The notes: a model not told the origin generated them from the sequence alone. A stretch of 64,000 bases of DNA from PALSA-129 sp963842505 (GCA_963842505.1 CAWJGZ010000004.1:1054001-1118000); one strand, 5' to 3'; counted from the first letter of the stretch, positions 1 to 10,486 are shown. Made by a program: numbers and translations.

Positions 1-669
1 GGACCGGCCGACGTAAGCGAATCCCCATCGCCAGACTTGCACGAGGTAATCGGGCAGCGCGCCCGCGGCCGCCAGGATTGCGAGCCCCACCGCGTTGGGA
101 ATCGCGAATCCCGCCAGCAGCAGCGGCAGAGCGGGCCAGGCGAGCACCGCGCACACAGCCAACACGAAGACGGCCTTGGTGTGAAACAGGAAGCCGATGC
201 CGCAACACAGGCCGGACCAGAAGGGCCGTCGCTGCCAGGCGCAGTGAACGGCGACGATATGGGGCAACAGCAACAGCAGGTCCGGCGCGGCCGGGATGAT
301 GGCGGATGGAAAATCGAAATTGAGGAAGAAGGCCATTAGGGCGGCGGCCAGAAAGGCTTCATATTGGCCCCACAGATCGCGGGCAAAGCGCCAGGCGGCG
401 GCGCAAATAGCAAGCAGCCAGACGGCGTCGAAGAGGCGCAGCGGCCAACCCGGCAGCGCTCCCAGGGCGGCATAGAGCCAGGCGGCCAGGGGCGGCTTGT
501 CGTACCACAGGTCGCGGTAGAGCACCTTGCCGTGAAGTGTCTGCATGGCCGCGGCCATGTGGTAATCTTCATCCGCCCACAGGATGTGCGAATGGCACAA
601 GCGCAGCGCGAAAGTGACGGCAAACAGGGCGGCGAAGAAGAGCGCGGTGGTGCGTCGGGAGCCGGTCAT
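1..669 (-). CDS. GT39/ArnT-like membrane glycosyltransferase (3' end outside window)
   Basis: The reading frame opens at an ATG at 669-667 and runs off the window edge, so only the N-terminal ~223 residues are seen. A hydrophobic helix near residues 8-24 is followed by an acidic WADEDYH motif (about residues 31-37) and a YDKPPLAAWL motif (about 56-65). That D/E-then-DKPP arrangement is typical of PMT_2/ArnT-type GT-C enzymes, which transfer sugars from polyprenyl-phosphate donors on the outer membrane face. Several more hydrophobic segments follow. The substrate cannot be told. The start overlaps the stop of a 40-codon ORF by ATGA, which suggests translational coupling. Confidence 0.82.
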   Translation of the reverse strand, partial: MTGSRRTTALFFAALFAVTFALRLCHSHILWADEDYHMAAAMQTLHGKVLYRDLWYDKPPLAAWLYAALGALPGWPLRLFDAVWLLAICAAAWRFARDLWGQYEAFLAAALMAFFLNFDFPSAIIPAAPDLLLLLPHIVAVHCAWQRRPFWSGLCCGIGFLFHTKAVFVLAVCAVLAWPALPLLLAGFAIPNAVGLAILAAAGALPDYLVQVWRWGFAYVGRS

Positions 670-788
670 GGTTGGTTCAAGGATGGCTGCTTACGCACGC
701 GCAGGTTACAGCGGATATCGAGCGCGGGAAACACCCGGGCGGCGTCCGGCTCGATCTTGCGGCCGCCGAAGGCGATGTCGAGGGTCAT
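666..788 (-). CDS. Possible 40-aa ORF coupled to the glycosyltransferase
   Basis: A 40-codon frame starts at ATG 788-786. Its TGA overlaps the glycosyltransferase ATG as ATGA, the usual sign of translational coupling. The peptide is mixed polar/basic with no membrane segment or motif that I recognise. It could be a leader peptide, a small protein, or a chance ORF in the divergent promoter region. The overlap geometry is the only real support. Confidence 0.3.
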   Translation of the reverse strand: MTLDIAFGGRKIEPDAARVFPALDIRCNLRVRKQPSLNQP

Positions 789-825
789 AGTGTTATCAAG
801 ATAGCCTAACGCAAGTACCGCGACC

Positions 826-834
826 TGATATAAT
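826..834 (+). promoter_or_regulatory. Extended -10 promoter for the M16 peptidase gene
   Basis: TGATATAAT is a perfect TATAAT with an upstream TGn extension, 25 bp before the ATG at 859. No good -35 element lies at the expected spacing, consistent with an extended -10 promoter. Confidence 0.5.
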
Positions 835-858
835 CCGCTACCAAAGGTTCCGACTACC

Positions 859-3723
859 ATGAAACGAATCCTCTTCTTTGCCGCCATATTGTGCGTTTGC
901 GGGCTGGCGGCTGTATTCGCCCAGGCGTTGCCAGCGGGCGTCCAAAAGGGTGCCTCCATGGGAGGCATCACCGAATATGACTATCCCAATGGTCTGCGGG
1001 TCCTGCTATATCCCGATCCGGCGGAGCCCAAAATCACGGTCAACGTGACGTACCTGGTGGGCTCGCGCCACGAAGGCTACGGCGAAACCGGCATGGCGCA
1101 CCTGCTGGAACACCTGGACTTCATTGAGACGACTACCGGCCGGAAAATCAAGGAAGAACTGGTGGCGCACGGGGCGAGCTGGAATGGGACGACCTCGGAA
1201 GACCGCACCAACTATTACGAGACAGTGGCCGCGAGCGATGAAAACCTCAAGTGGGCGCTGGGCCTGGAAGCCGACCGGATGGTCAACGTGAAATTCACCA
1301 AGCAGATTCTGGACACCGAGATGACGGTGGTGCGCAACGAACTGGAGCGCGGCGAGAATCAGCCCGCGTCGATTCTGCGGGAGCGAGTGGCGGCCACGGC
1401 GTACATCTGGCACAACTACGGGAAGTCCACGATCGGGTCGAAGGAAGATCTGGAGAACGTTCCGTACACGCGCCCCATGGCGTTCTACAAGAAGTATTAC
1501 CAGCCGGACAATGCGGTGCTGGTGGTGACGGGACGGATCGATGAAGCGAAGGCGCTCGAATTTGTAGCTGAATCCATGGGCAACATTCCACGGCCGGCGC
1601 GGGTTCTGGACCAGACGTACACCATTGAGCCTCCGCAGGATGGCGAGCGGTTCGTGGCGCTGCGGCGTGTGGGACAAGGTCAGAACGTGGATATCGCATA
1701 CCACGCGGTGTCGGCCGGACATCCGGATTCGGCGGCCCTGCAGGTGCTGGCAAGCATCATGAACGGCACTGGCGGGCGCGGCGGACGCGGCGGCGGCGGT
1801 GGCGGCCGGGGCGGACGCGGCGCCAACGATCCGAATGAAGGGCGGCTTACCAAGTTCGTGGTGGACACCGACCTGGCGCAATCGGCCAACATGGGCTTCC
1901 AGGGGCGGCACGACCCGGGCCTGGTGGAATTTTCCGCGACGCTGACCAAGGACCAATCGCCCGATGCGGCGCGCGACGCCATCTTCAAGGCGATCGACGA
2001 CGTGGTGAGCAACCCGCCCACGGCGGCCGATGTGGAGCGCGTGCGATCGCAGCTTCTGCTGGGGTTGGAGAACAGCCTGTCGAATCCGCAATCGATTGCC
2101 ACCGGGGCATTGAATAACGCCATCGCGCAGGGAGACTGGCGGCTCATGTTCCTGCAGCACGACCGGTTGAAGGACGTGCAGCCGGCGGATTTGGTGCGCG
2201 TGGCGAAGCTGTATTTCAAGCCCTCCAATCGCACCGTGGGCTATTACATTCCGGACATGAACCCGGACCGCACGGTGGTGCCGGCGACGCCGGACCTTAA
2301 CGAGGCGATGCGAAATTACAAGAGCACGGTGAGCGTGACGCACGGCGAGAGTTTCGATCCGACCATCGCCAATATAGAGAGCCGCGCGGTGTTTTCCAAG
2401 CTGGCCAACGGAATGAAGGTGGCGGTTCTGTCCAAAAAGACCGAGAACAACGAGGTAACCGGCACAATTGAGCTGCGCTTCGGCGACGCTGTGTCGCTGG
2501 CGGGCCAGCGGGAAGCCGCGTCGTTTGCGGGCGGCATGCTGATGGCGGGCACGCGGAGCCATACCCGGCCGCAGATCACCGAGGAGATGCGCAAGCTGAA
2601 TGCGCGGATCACGGTGAGCGGCGGCGGAGGCGGCGGATTTGGCGGCGGGCGCGGCGGTGGCGGGCGCGGCGGCGCGGGCGGCGGAGGCGGGATGTGGAAC
2701 GCTACGGCCAGCATTACAGCCCCGGCGCAGAATTTTCCGGCGGCCATGCGGCTGGCGGTGGAGATGCTGAAGGAGCCGTTGCTCCCGCAGGAAGATTTCG
2801 ACCGCGCCAAGACGCAGCGGCTGAAAGCGCTGGAAGTGGCCCCGACAGAGCCTAACCAGTTGGCGCAAGACCGGCTGAACCGGCACATGAGCCCGTTTGC
2901 CAAGGGCGATGCGCAGTATTCGCCGACGCGGGAAGAGCAAGTGCCAGAGGTCCAGAAGGTGACCATCGAAGACGTGCGGAAATTCCAGGAGCAGTTTTAC
3001 GGCGCCAACTACGGCGTGTTGGCGGTGGTGGGGCCGGTGGATGCGGCGGAAATCCAAAAGGCCGCCGGTGAATTGCTGGGCACCTGGAACACTTCCAAAG
3101 CCTACAAACCGCTGGTGACGCCGTTCAAGAAAGTGGCGCCAATCAACGAGAAGATCGAGACGCCGGATAAAGCCAACGCGGAATTCATGGCCAGCGAGCG
3201 GTTCCGCATGACGCAGAACGATGCGGACTATCCCGCGATGGTGCTGGCCAGCTACATGTTCGGCGAGCCGATCACTTCGCGCATCTCCGACCGCATCCGC
3301 AACCGCGAAGGCCTGAGCTACGGCGCCAACGCGCGCATGACCATCCCGAGCGAAGGCGATGCGGCAACGCTCGCGGGCACGGTCAGCCTGAATCCCAAGG
3401 TGGGGCCGAAGGTGGAAGAATGTTTCCTCGATGAGTTGAACAAGGCGTATAAGGCCGGCTTCACAGCGGCGGAATTGGCCGAGGCGAAGAAGGCGATCCT
3501 GGATGCGCGCATGGTGGGCCGCTCCACGGATGGGGCGCTGCTGACTCTGCTGGCGTCGCATCTGCAACTCGACCGTCCGCTGAAGTGGGATGCGGACCTG
3601 GAGGCCAAGATACAGGCGCTGACTGTGGACGAGGTAAACGCGGCGTTCAAGAAGCACATCGATCCCAACGGCCTCTCGATTGTGAAGGCGGGCGATTTTA
3701 AAGCCGCGGGCGTGTTCCAGTAA
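859..3723 (+). CDS. Secreted M16 family zinc metallopeptidase, two-domain
   Basis: 954-aa protein with an N-terminal signal peptide (hydrophobic to about residue 22, AQA-like cleavage region). The inverted zinc motif HLLEH lies at residues 81-85 (H81, E84, H85), and a distal glutamate sits in VVRNELERG (E161), the spacing expected for M16 peptidases. A second, inactive-type M16 domain follows from about residue 510; total length matches the fused pitrilysin/insulinase-like processing peptidases. Two glycine/arginine-rich low-complexity inserts interrupt the domains, at about residues 304-324 and 588-612. Likely a periplasmic or outer-membrane-associated peptidase degrading peptides; substrate unknown. 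Read from the extended -10 promoter just upstream. Confidence 0.93.
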   Translation: MKRILFFAAILCVCGLAAVFAQALPAGVQKGASMGGITEYDYPNGLRVLLYPDPAEPKITVNVTYLVGSRHEGYGETGMAHLLEHLDFIETTTGRKIKEELVAHGASWNGTTSEDRTNYYETVAASDENLKWALGLEADRMVNVKFTKQILDTEMTVVRNELERGENQPASILRERVAATAYIWHNYGKSTIGSKEDLENVPYTRPMAFYKKYYQPDNAVLVVTGRIDEAKALEFVAESMGNIPRPARVLDQTYTIEPPQDGERFVALRRVGQGQNVDIAYHAVSAGHPDSAALQVLASIMNGTGGRGGRGGGGGGRGGRGANDPNEGRLTKFVVDTDLAQSANMGFQGRHDPGLVEFSATLTKDQSPDAARDAIFKAIDDVVSNPPTAADVERVRSQLLLGLENSLSNPQSIATGALNNAIAQGDWRLMFLQHDRLKDVQPADLVRVAKLYFKPSNRTVGYYIPDMNPDRTVVPATPDLNEAMRNYKSTVSVTHGESFDPTIANIESRAVFSKLANGMKVAVLSKKTENNEVTGTIELRFGDAVSLAGQREAASFAGGMLMAGTRSHTRPQITEEMRKLNARITVSGGGGGGFGGGRGGGGRGGAGGGGGMWNATASITAPAQNFPAAMRLAVEMLKEPLLPQEDFDRAKTQRLKALEVAPTEPNQLAQDRLNRHMSPFAKGDAQYSPTREEQVPEVQKVTIEDVRKFQEQFYGANYGVLAVVGPVDAAEIQKAAGELLGTWNTSKAYKPLVTPFKKVAPINEKIETPDKANAEFMASERFRMTQNDADYPAMVLASYMFGEPITSRISDRIRNREGLSYGANARMTIPSEGDAATLAGTVSLNPKVGPKVEECFLDELNKAYKAGFTAAELAEAKKAILDARMVGRSTDGALLTLLASHLQLDRPLKWDADLEAKIQALTVDEVNAAFKKHIDPNGLSIVKAGDFKAAGVFQ

Positions 3724-3736
3724 CGCGGCAGGCGGT

Positions 3737-3759
3737 GGGGCCGGCGGAAGTGCCGGCCC
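3737..3759. repeat. Intergenic GC hairpin (dispersed family)
   Basis: A palindrome of GGGCCGGC / GCCGGCCC arms around GGAAGT lies between the convergent M16 and HExxH peptidase genes. It has the same arm-GGAAG-arm plan as elements near 14283, 19200 and 40606, and may serve as a bidirectional terminator here. Confidence 0.55.
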
Positions 3760-5240
3760 TAGAACTTTAGTTCCGCCAGCGTGCCGGGGCGCAGGCCGGC
3801 GCGGGCTTTAAAATCTTCGGCGTCCGCGAAGGGCTTCCGGCCGCGCTGCTCGATCCAACCGGCCACTTCGGATTCCGCGATGCCGGGCACGACCCGCAGA
3901 ATGCCGGCCGGCGCGGTGTTGATGTCGAAGCGCAGCGGCGAATCCTTTCCGAGGGCCACCAGACGCACGGCGGCGCGCGGCGCCGTGCAGGCGATCTGCG
4001 GCCCCAACTGCGAGTACAGCACCTGAGGATCGGCCACCACCGCGTCGCGCCACTGCTTGCGCGCAGCCGCGATGCCGGCAATGTTCATATTCTTCTGGTC
4101 CAGAGTGAGCGTTGCCAGGTAGTGCTCCTTCCATAGCCGCGGCGCGTCAGGGTCCACGAAGACACCGTGGCTCAGGTCGTTCAGCGCGTCCGCCATAGCG
4201 GCTTTCTGCTCCGGGAATTGTTTCATGTAGGCTGTGAGGAAGCGCAGCAGCCAGGGGCTGGACGCATCCCAATCATCACCGGCAAACATCGCGTGGATGG
4301 CCATCAGCACCTGGCGCTCGCGCTCCTCGATTAGCGCATCGGCGGGGACCGAAGCGCCGCGCATCACCCACAGGAAGAAAAAGCTGGCATAGAATCCCTC
4401 CGATTGCAGAAGTTGATTAGCGCTGCGCAGGCTGGCGAAATCGCGCGCCTTTTCCATCTGCACGCGCAGGTAATCGGGTCCCTGGTATGCCGGCTCGAAG
4501 GCGAAGTTGTTGTCGCGGACGTCCAGGTAGCGGGCCACGTTCTGCGAGAAGCTGGCCAGATCGCTCGACTGGTGGAAGTATTCGGCGGTTTTGAATGGGC
4601 CGTCGCCGAAGAGCACCAGCTCGCGATGGAACCGTTGACGGGTATTCGCGTCGTGGTTGAGGTGCGCCGCCAGGGCCTCGAGGTGAATGGCGTAACCCTC
4701 GCTGAACGCGGTAGCGCGGTCGGTAAGCGCGGCGGTGGTGTGCGGGATGGCAGACAGGTTCTTGCCACCCAACAGGCGGCCCCCGGCCAGCATGGAGGTT
4801 ACCACGTGGCCGGTTTCGTGCAGCAAGGTAGACTCGAAGCGATCGGGCTGGGCGTCCAGCAGAATATAGGCCTGCCGGGGGTGTTCTTCCACTTTTTCGC
4901 CATCCTGCACCTTGAAGCCGACGTCCGCGTGGTTGCCGCCGGGCACGAGCGCTACGTAGTAATCCGGCGTGTCACCGCCGGGATGCGCGATTTCGTAACC
5001 GGCGCGATACAAACGCAACGCGCGCTTAGCTGATTCGTTTTCGAGCCAGGGCCGGTACTTGGCGGGGTCGGCGGCGCGGTGATAGAGCGGCATGGCGCCG
5101 CGCACTTCGGCGCCGCTGGTATCCACCTTGCCAACCGGTTCGAGGAAAATCACGTTCGCCAGATCTTGCCCCCACGCTCCCGGAGACAGCGGGGCCAGGG
5201 CAATCGCCAATAGCAGGCGACGAATCGGGGATGATCGCAT
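3759..5240 (-). CDS. Secreted HExxH metallopeptidase-like protein with C-terminal helix-hairpin-helix
   Basis: 493-aa protein. I chose the ATG at 5240 because a typical signal peptide follows directly (basic start, hydrophobic stretch, cleavage after AWGQ region). HETGH at residues 141-145 is a gluzincin/zincin zinc site, within a segment that resembles a peptidase active-site helix. The last ~55 residues (FDINTAPAGIL...VPGI...) look like a ComEA-type helix-hairpin-helix. That fold normally binds DNA or mediates protein contacts in secretion systems. No named family recognised; proteolytic activity is inferred from the motif only. Convergent with the M16 gene. Confidence 0.75.
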   Translation of the reverse strand: MRSSPIRRLLLAIALAPLSPGAWGQDLANVIFLEPVGKVDTSGAEVRGAMPLYHRAADPAKYRPWLENESAKRALRLYRAGYEIAHPGGDTPDYYVALVPGGNHADVGFKVQDGEKVEEHPRQAYILLDAQPDRFESTLLHETGHVVTSMLAGGRLLGGKNLSAIPHTTAALTDRATAFSEGYAIHLEALAAHLNHDANTRQRFHRELVLFGDGPFKTAEYFHQSSDLASFSQNVARYLDVRDNNFAFEPAYQGPDYLRVQMEKARDFASLRSANQLLQSEGFYASFFFLWVMRGASVPADALIEERERQVLMAIHAMFAGDDWDASSPWLLRFLTAYMKQFPEQKAAMADALNDLSHGVFVDPDAPRLWKEHYLATLTLDQKNMNIAGIAAARKQWRDAVVADPQVLYSQLGPQIACTAPRAAVRLVALGKDSPLRFDINTAPAGILRVVPGIAESEVAGWIEQRGRKPFADAEDFKARAGLRPGTLAELKF

Positions 5241-5319
5241 TTCACACCATGCTACGCAGAAAACTTCGCGCGAGTTCCCTAATTGGCTTATCGGGCGTCC
5301 GTGCCATACTGACATTGGA

Positions 5320-6621
5320 ATGGCCAAAGTGCTGATCGCGGGAGGCGGGCTCGCCGGGCTCGCCGCTGCCGCCGCGCTGGGCGGCGCGGGGTTCGAAGTC
5401 GAGGTGTTTGAGGCGCGGCCGTTCCTTGGAGGCCGCGCTACCTCTTATCCGCTTCCGGCACCGGACGGCGCCGAACCCGAGGTGATCGATAACTGCCAGC
5501 ACATCCTCATGCGCTGCTGCGTCAACCTGCTCGATTTCTATGGGCGCCTGGGTGTGCGGGACCGCATCCGCTTCTACCGCGAATTTTACTTCGTGGAACC
5601 GGGTGGCCGCATTTCCGTGCTGCGCCGCGGGCGACTGCCCGCGCCGTTTCATTTCACCGGATCGTTTCTGCGCATGCACTGCCTCGACCGCCGCGACAAG
5701 CTGGGAGTAGCGCGGGCCCTGATGGCGATGCGCCGCGAACGCACCCGCCGCAAGGACCTCGAGCGCATCAGCATGCTCGACTGGCTGCTGCAGAAGCGCC
5801 AGACGCCCCACGCCATCGACCGCTTCTGGCGCCAGATTCTGGTGAGCGCCATCAATGAAGACCTGGAATCCATGGCCGCCATTCACGGTTTTCAGGTCTT
5901 CGGACTGGGTTTCTTCGGGCGAGCCGATTCCTACGAAATGGGTGTGCCCTCCATTCCGCTGGCCCAGCTTTATGCCGGCGAAACCTGGAGCCGCCTGAGC
6001 AATGTGCGCTTCCATTTTCGCTCCCCGGTAGAACGCGTGGACGCCGCGGGCTTCCTGGTGGGCGGCGAGCGCCGCGTGGCCGACCACTACATTTGCGCGC
6101 TGCCTTTCGAGCGCCTGGAATCCGTCGGCCTGCCGGCCCCGCGGTTCGGCCACTCGCCCATCACGGGCGTGCATCTCTGGTTCGATCGGGAAGTCACCAC
6201 GCTGCCCTACGCCACGCTGCTCGACCGCACCATGCAATGGATGTTCAATAAGAACGGCGGCAAGTATCTGCTGCTGGTGGTGAGCGCGTCGCGGGACCTA
6301 ACGCCGCTTTCGCGGGAAGAGATCATCGATATCGCCATCGGCGACCTGCGCCTCTATTTTCCCCGCGTGTGCGACGCCAACCTGATCAAGGCCCACGTCA
6401 TCAAGGAGCAGCGCGCCACCTTCGCGGCCGCGCCCGATACCGAGCATCTGCGGCCCACCACCGATTCCGGAATCGCCAACCTGTACCTGGCCGGCGACTG
6501 GACGCGCACCGGCTGGCCCGCCACCATGGAAGGCGCCGTGCGCAGCGGCTACCTGGCCGCCGAGTGGGTAGCCCAGGCCGCCGGCAATCCCGCCAGGTTC
6601 CTGTTACCGGATCTGGCCTAA
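5320..6621 (+). CDS. hpnE: Hydroxysqualene dehydroxylase, squalene-associated FAD-dependent desaturase
   Basis: 433-aa flavoprotein. The ATG at 5320 places the FAD Rossmann motif VLIAGGGLAGLAAAAAL at residue 4, followed by an acidic strand end and a GGRA motif, all typical of the phytoene desaturase/HpnE superfamily. A C-terminal FAD-contact segment (NLYLAGDWTRTGWPATMEGA) is also present. HpnE reduces hydroxysqualene to squalene in the HpnCDE route. The cyclase that uses squalene lies ~3.9 kb downstream (10487-12421), which supports HpnE over a carotenoid enzyme. hpnC and hpnD are not in this window. Confidence 0.88.
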   Translation: MAKVLIAGGGLAGLAAAAALGGAGFEVEVFEARPFLGGRATSYPLPAPDGAEPEVIDNCQHILMRCCVNLLDFYGRLGVRDRIRFYREFYFVEPGGRISVLRRGRLPAPFHFTGSFLRMHCLDRRDKLGVARALMAMRRERTRRKDLERISMLDWLLQKRQTPHAIDRFWRQILVSAINEDLESMAAIHGFQVFGLGFFGRADSYEMGVPSIPLAQLYAGETWSRLSNVRFHFRSPVERVDAAGFLVGGERRVADHYICALPFERLESVGLPAPRFGHSPITGVHLWFDREVTTLPYATLLDRTMQWMFNKNGGKYLLLVVSASRDLTPLSREEIIDIAIGDLRLYFPRVCDANLIKAHVIKEQRATFAAAPDTEHLRPTTDSGIANLYLAGDWTRTGWPATMEGAVRSGYLAAEWVAQAAGNPARFLLPDLA

Positions 6622-6708
6622 AAGGTATTACAACTACTCAGTTTCTTCGATCGCCACCGGCAAGGCCGACACTTTTGAGGCTGCTAAACAAGTCAGGGAG
6701 CATTATGA

Positions 6709-6782
6709 GCCGCCGATCAACGCCGATGAACTCAGATAGACCAATTCTTTTCAATCCACATTTATCGGCGTTCGTCGGCGGC
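6709..6782. repeat. Imperfect inverted repeat, 19-bp arms
   Basis: GCCGCCGATCAACGCCGAT (6709-6727) and ATCGGCGTTCGTCGGCGGC (6764-6782) pair with two mismatches around a 36-nt AT-richer loop. It resembles the dispersed ...CGGATGAACGC... type of repeats seen in several GC-rich phyla. The 3' arm contains the stop codon of the small membrane gene on the minus strand, so that protein's last residues derive from the repeat. Confidence 0.55.
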
Positions 6783-7232
6783 CTGTAGTGATTTGGCTTT
6801 TTTCAGCAAGCTCATTCCTGTTGGCGCGCCGTCACGCGTCGCGGTGGGCGGGTGGGTGGAGCGGGTTTTGGCGTGGATGGCACGGGCATGGGGCGGCCGG
6901 TAGAGCTGGCTCACTGCGTTGTCATCGGGCTGATCTTCTTCGTCGCTTTCGAGATACAGGTGGCAGTAGTAACTCGCCAGGCCGCAGCCGGTCAGCAGCA
7001 ACAGAAGGATGCCGAACCACTTCAGCGTGCCGGCGTTCCAGGTCCGCGAGCCGGTTACGGCGGCGGCGGTGGCTTTCACCACCGCGAAAGCGGCGCCCGC
7101 GCCCAATCCCAGCTTCAGATACCAGGGCATCAGGTCCAGGTGGCTCTGGCCACCCACCTGGCTCCACAAGGTGAACACGGCGATCAACGCAATCAGGAAC
7201 AGCGCGGCATACGCCAGACGGAGTATTGGCAT
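6762..7232 (-). CDS. Small membrane protein of unknown function
   Basis: 156 aa. An N-terminal hydrophobic helix (about residues 3-25) is followed by a second (about 40-62) and a third (about 72-88, LKWFGILLLLLTGCGLA). A charged soluble tail starting LESDEEDQPDD ends in an inverted repeat. No family recognised. It is divergent from the ABC permease pair at 7274, with about 40 bp between the start codons, so promoters may be shared. Codon use is like neighbours. Confidence 0.6.
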   Translation of the reverse strand: MPILRLAYAALFLIALIAVFTLWSQVGGQSHLDLMPWYLKLGLGAGAAFAVVKATAAAVTGSRTWNAGTLKWFGILLLLLTGCGLASYYCHLYLESDEEDQPDDNAVSQLYRPPHARAIHAKTRSTHPPTATRDGAPTGMSLLKKAKSLQAADERR

Positions 7233-7273
7233 GGTCGGCGGTGTACTTCCATCTTACGTTATCCTGAAAGAAC

Positions 7274-8548
<1,275 letters not shown>

Positions 8549-8551
8549 CCC

Positions 8552-9805
8552 ATGAATATCAGCGTCACGGAGAACATGCATCTAGCGGTGTCGGCGGTGT
8601 GGACGCACCGTTTCCGCTCGCTGCTCACCATTCTCGGCATCGTCATCGGGATTACTACCGTGGTGACGGTGGCTTCGCTCCTCACGGGTCTGCGGCAGGG
8701 CGTGGTGGTGTTCTTCAAGGAACTTGGGCCCGACAATATCTTCCTGTACAAGACTTCGGGCGATCCCAGCCAGGACAGCCGGATTCCCAAGGAACGGCAA
8801 CGGCGCGCCCTGAAGCCGGAGTATGCGGATCTCCTCAAGCGCGGGTGCACTTCGGTGGAGGACGTGGGGTTGGAACTGTTGCTGCCGGCGGCGGTGGATG
8901 GCAAGCCGATTACGGCGCGTGTTCCAGGATATGAATCCGACACCATCAATGTGACCGGCCGGTCGCCCGACATGCAGGACATCTCGCCGCGCGATTTCGC
9001 CGCGGGCCGGTTTTTCACCTCGGAGGAAAACCAGCGCTCGGCCCACGTTGCGGTGATTGGAGCGAGCGTAGCCGAGGCCCTGTTTCCGGACGGCCGCGGG
9101 GTGGGCCGCGCCATTATGATGGACGGCGCGGAGTACATCGTGATCGGGATCTACGAAAAGGCCAAGGGCGGATTCTTCGGCGAGAACGGAATGGATAACG
9201 CCGTCGATATTCCGCTGCAGACGGCGCGCTCGCGCTATCCGCAGATCGACCGATTCATGATTACGGCCAAGGCCAGAGCGGGCCAGCGCGACGATGCCTA
9301 CCAGGAAGTGGAAGGCGTGATGCGCCGCATCCGGCGGCTGGCCACGGCCACGCCCGACGATTTTGCCATCTCGACGCCCGACCAGATCATCCAGCAGTTC
9401 GACCACATCACGGGGCTGATCGGCCTGGTGGCGATTGCGATTTCCGCTCTGGGCCTGCTGGTGGGAGGCATCGGGGTGATGAATATCATGCTGGTCAGCG
9501 TGACCGAGCGGACGCGCGAGATCGGCGTGCGCAAAGCCGTGGGCGCGCGCAAGCGCGACATCGTCGGCCAGTTCCTGGTGGAAGCCATGACGCTGACCGG
9601 AGCGGGAGGCATGCTGGGCATTGTGATCGCGGTGCTGATTACGATGCTGGTAGGCGCGCTGGTGCCCTCGCTGCCTTCGTCCGTGCCCACTTGGGCGCTG
9701 GTAACAGGGTTCACGGTATCGGTAGCCGTGGGCGTTTTCTTCGGTGTATGGCCCGCCGTGAAAGCCGCGCAGCTCGATCCGGTGGAGGCACTGAGATACG
9801 AGTAG
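8552..9805 (+). CDS. MacB/FtsX-type ABC transporter permease (partner)
   Basis: 417 aa, three bases after the preceding permease and clearly co-transcribed. It has the same plan: an N-terminal helix (FRSLLTILGIVIGITTVVTV), a periplasmic core, then C-terminal helices with MNIMLVSVTERTREIGVRKA. The two proteins are similar but far from identical, suggesting an old tandem duplication and heterodimeric permease. Substrate unknown; relatives include MacB (macrolides, peptides) and LolCE-like exporters. Confidence 0.9.
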   Translation: MNISVTENMHLAVSAVWTHRFRSLLTILGIVIGITTVVTVASLLTGLRQGVVVFFKELGPDNIFLYKTSGDPSQDSRIPKERQRRALKPEYADLLKRGCTSVEDVGLELLLPAAVDGKPITARVPGYESDTINVTGRSPDMQDISPRDFAAGRFFTSEENQRSAHVAVIGASVAEALFPDGRGVGRAIMMDGAEYIVIGIYEKAKGGFFGENGMDNAVDIPLQTARSRYPQIDRFMITAKARAGQRDDAYQEVEGVMRRIRRLATATPDDFAISTPDQIIQQFDHITGLIGLVAIAISALGLLVGGIGVMNIMLVSVTERTREIGVRKAVGARKRDIVGQFLVEAMTLTGAGGMLGIVIAVLITMLVGALVPSLPSSVPTWALVTGFTVSVAVGVFFGVWPAVKAAQLDPVEALRYE

Positions 9806-9835
9806 GGCGTGACAGGCTGGCCGAGCGAGATCCCC

Positions 9836-10453
9836 CTACTCAAACCTCTTCTTGAATTCCTCGAACTCGTTCCGCAACGCCGCCAGATCGGCCGCCAGTT
9901 GATCGACCCTCGTGCCCCCAGGGGCAGCCTTCTCCCGTTCCACAGCTTCTTCCGCAACCACCACGTCACCCGAGAGCAAGTGCGCCCAGCGCTGCTCTTT
10001 GAACCCGGCCTGCCTCGGCAGCTTCTTCACGAATTCCATTTCCGTCAGGCGGCCGAGCGTGGATTCCACCTCATCCAGGCCGTCGAACTGGTGCAGGCGC
10101 TCGCTGCGGCCGCGGAGCTCGCCGGGGGTCTGCGGGCCGCGCAACATCAACACGCACAGAATGGCGGCTTCGCGGCGGCCCAAGTTGAACTTCTCGGTGA
10201 AGCGCTGCTCGTGCTTGGGCACACGGCTGTCACGGCCCGTGATACGGCTGGCCAGGCCTTTCAGGCGCAGGCGTTCGAGCGCATCCTCCACCGTGTCGTC
10301 GTCGTAGGCCACCACCGGGTCGCGGTTCGATTTCTGATTACAGGCGTTCACGAGGGCATTCAACGAGAGCGGGTAATACTCGGGGGTCGAGATTTCCTTT
10401 TCCAGGAGCGCGCCGAGCACGCGCGCCTCGGCGGTATCCAATTGCCAGTCCAT
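9836..10453 (-). CDS. yceH: YceH/DUF480 family protein
   Basis: 205 aa. It begins MDWQLDTAEARVLGALLEKE, then contains YYPLSLNALVNACNQKSNRDP, the signature of the YceH (DUF480) family, which folds as two winged-helix units. A short coiled coil (LAADLAALRNEFEEFKKRF) ends the protein. The function in bacteria is unresolved; a DNA-binding or regulatory role is only suggested by the fold. It is divergent from shc, with a 33-bp gap between start codons. Confidence 0.88.
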   Translation of the reverse strand: MDWQLDTAEARVLGALLEKEISTPEYYPLSLNALVNACNQKSNRDPVVAYDDDTVEDALERLRLKGLASRITGRDSRVPKHEQRFTEKFNLGRREAAILCVLMLRGPQTPGELRGRSERLHQFDGLDEVESTLGRLTEMEFVKKLPRQAGFKEQRWAHLLSGDVVVAEEAVEREKAAPGGTRVDQLAADLAALRNEFEEFKKRFE

Positions 10454-10486
10454 TGTTACAGTTTACGTTGTTATCATGTACATTCC

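Noticed and set aside
1006..3657. 883-aa open frame antisense to the M16 peptidase
   Set aside because: It is a GC-rich shadow frame with histidine/arginine-rich composition and no motifs; the M16 gene on the other strand has clear family signatures.
9809..10486. N-terminal extension of the squalene-hopene cyclase frame
   Set aside because: The extension runs antisense through the well-supported yceH gene; the family start is ATG 10487.
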